Origin: Oligoflexia bacterium
GTDB taxonomy: Bacteria > Bdellovibrionota > UBA1018
Direction of reading: 5' to 3'
DNA length: 5,342 nucleotides
Assembly: GCA_903928955.1 (NCBI GenBank)
Contig: CAIYTD010000369.1
Location: 1-5,342 of the forward strand
Below, in pieces: positions 5,159 through 5,342 of this stretch. The position numbers were made by a program, and so were the translations under genes. Under the pieces are notes generated by a model. That model was not told the origin of the DNA, did not search any database, and saw nothing but the letters and a program-made list of their open reading frames with translations. Each line of letters begins with the position of its first letter. Position 1 is the stretch's first letter.

Positions 5159-5342
5159 TCAAAAGACTAATACATTTTTCTGATTTACACATCAGACTGT
5201 TCAAGGAACATGAGTTATATCGCAGTATTCTTGAGTCGGCATTAAAAGAATGGAAGACATTACAGCCTGATAGGATTGTGTTTACAGGAGATTTAGTTCA
5301 TAGTAAGAATCAAATGACACCTGAATTGGTTGAGTTCGTTGC
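5155..5342 (+). CDS. Calcineurin-like phosphoesterase, SbcD/Mre11/phage gp47-type nuclease (3' end outside window)
   Basis: The visible 62 residues carry the first two metal-binding motifs of the calcineurin-like phosphoesterase fold: HFSDLHI with D10 and H12, and VFTGDLVHS with D46 and H49. Spacing and flanking residues (HxSDLHIR, PDRIVFTGDLVHSK) resemble SbcD/Mre11-type nucleases and the phage recombination endonuclease subunit gp47. These form a manganese-dependent nuclease with an SMC-like ATPase (SbcC/Rad50/gp46) that processes DNA ends for repair, recombination or phage replication. A partner ATPase would be expected just downstream, outside the window. ATG 5155 overlaps the preceding stop. 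A different metallophosphoesterase (cyclic-nucleotide or protein phosphatase) remains possible because the later motifs are missing. Confidence 0.75.
   Translation, partial: MIKRLIHFSDLHIRLFKEHELYRSILESALKEWKTLQPDRIVFTGDLVHSKNQMTPELVEFV

Overview
This 5.3 kb window looks like part of a Gram-negative bacterial chromosome of about 40% GC, with accessory DNA at both edges. Two predicted lipoproteins with lipobox signal peptides, a heptosyltransferase-like protein and frequent GTG/TTG starts fit a Bdellovibrionota-type (Bdellovibrio/Bacteriovorax-like) bacterium. That placement is an inference from general style, not from a marker gene.

Left edge (1-363). The window opens in the last 33 codons of a + strand reading frame. 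Its TAG stop lies inside a hairpin with the architecture of an IS200/IS605 (IS608-like) right end: a GA-containing guide tetranucleotide, a C-rich stem with one extruded T, then AGT...TC. The frame is therefore probably the end of tnpB, and its 3' end plus flank probably carries an omega RNA. Next come a long imperfect inverted repeat (119-137 / 207-225) enclosing a good + strand terminator, a possible - strand terminator, and a second hairpin of the same IS-end design (330-353) that abuts the stop codon of the next gene.

Middle, - strand (364-2575). A two-gene operon is read right to left. First is a shortened GT-9 (heptosyltransferase-like) protein whose usual acidic active-site positions appear substituted. 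Four bases later comes an HD-domain phosphohydrolase of the COG1078 type, with a TTG start and a strong Shine-Dalgarno inside the end of the upstream gene.

Middle, + strand (2712-5016). Divergently transcribed are two tandem lipoproteins, in the same frame and separated only by a TAG and one codon. The first (209 aa) aligns by eye with the N-terminal domain of the second (485 aa), so they look like diverged duplicates. A rimI-like acetyltransferase start follows 31 bases downstream, but its frame stops after 60 residues.

Right edge (about 5010-5342). The rimI frame gives way to unrelated DNA: a lysine-rich 57-residue ORF overlapping by ATGA a calcineurin-type phosphoesterase with the N-terminal motifs of SbcD/Mre11/phage gp47 nucleases. 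This looks like an integration or rearrangement junction inside rimI, possibly the edge of a phage-like element. The window ends inside the nuclease gene, so the element itself cannot be seen.
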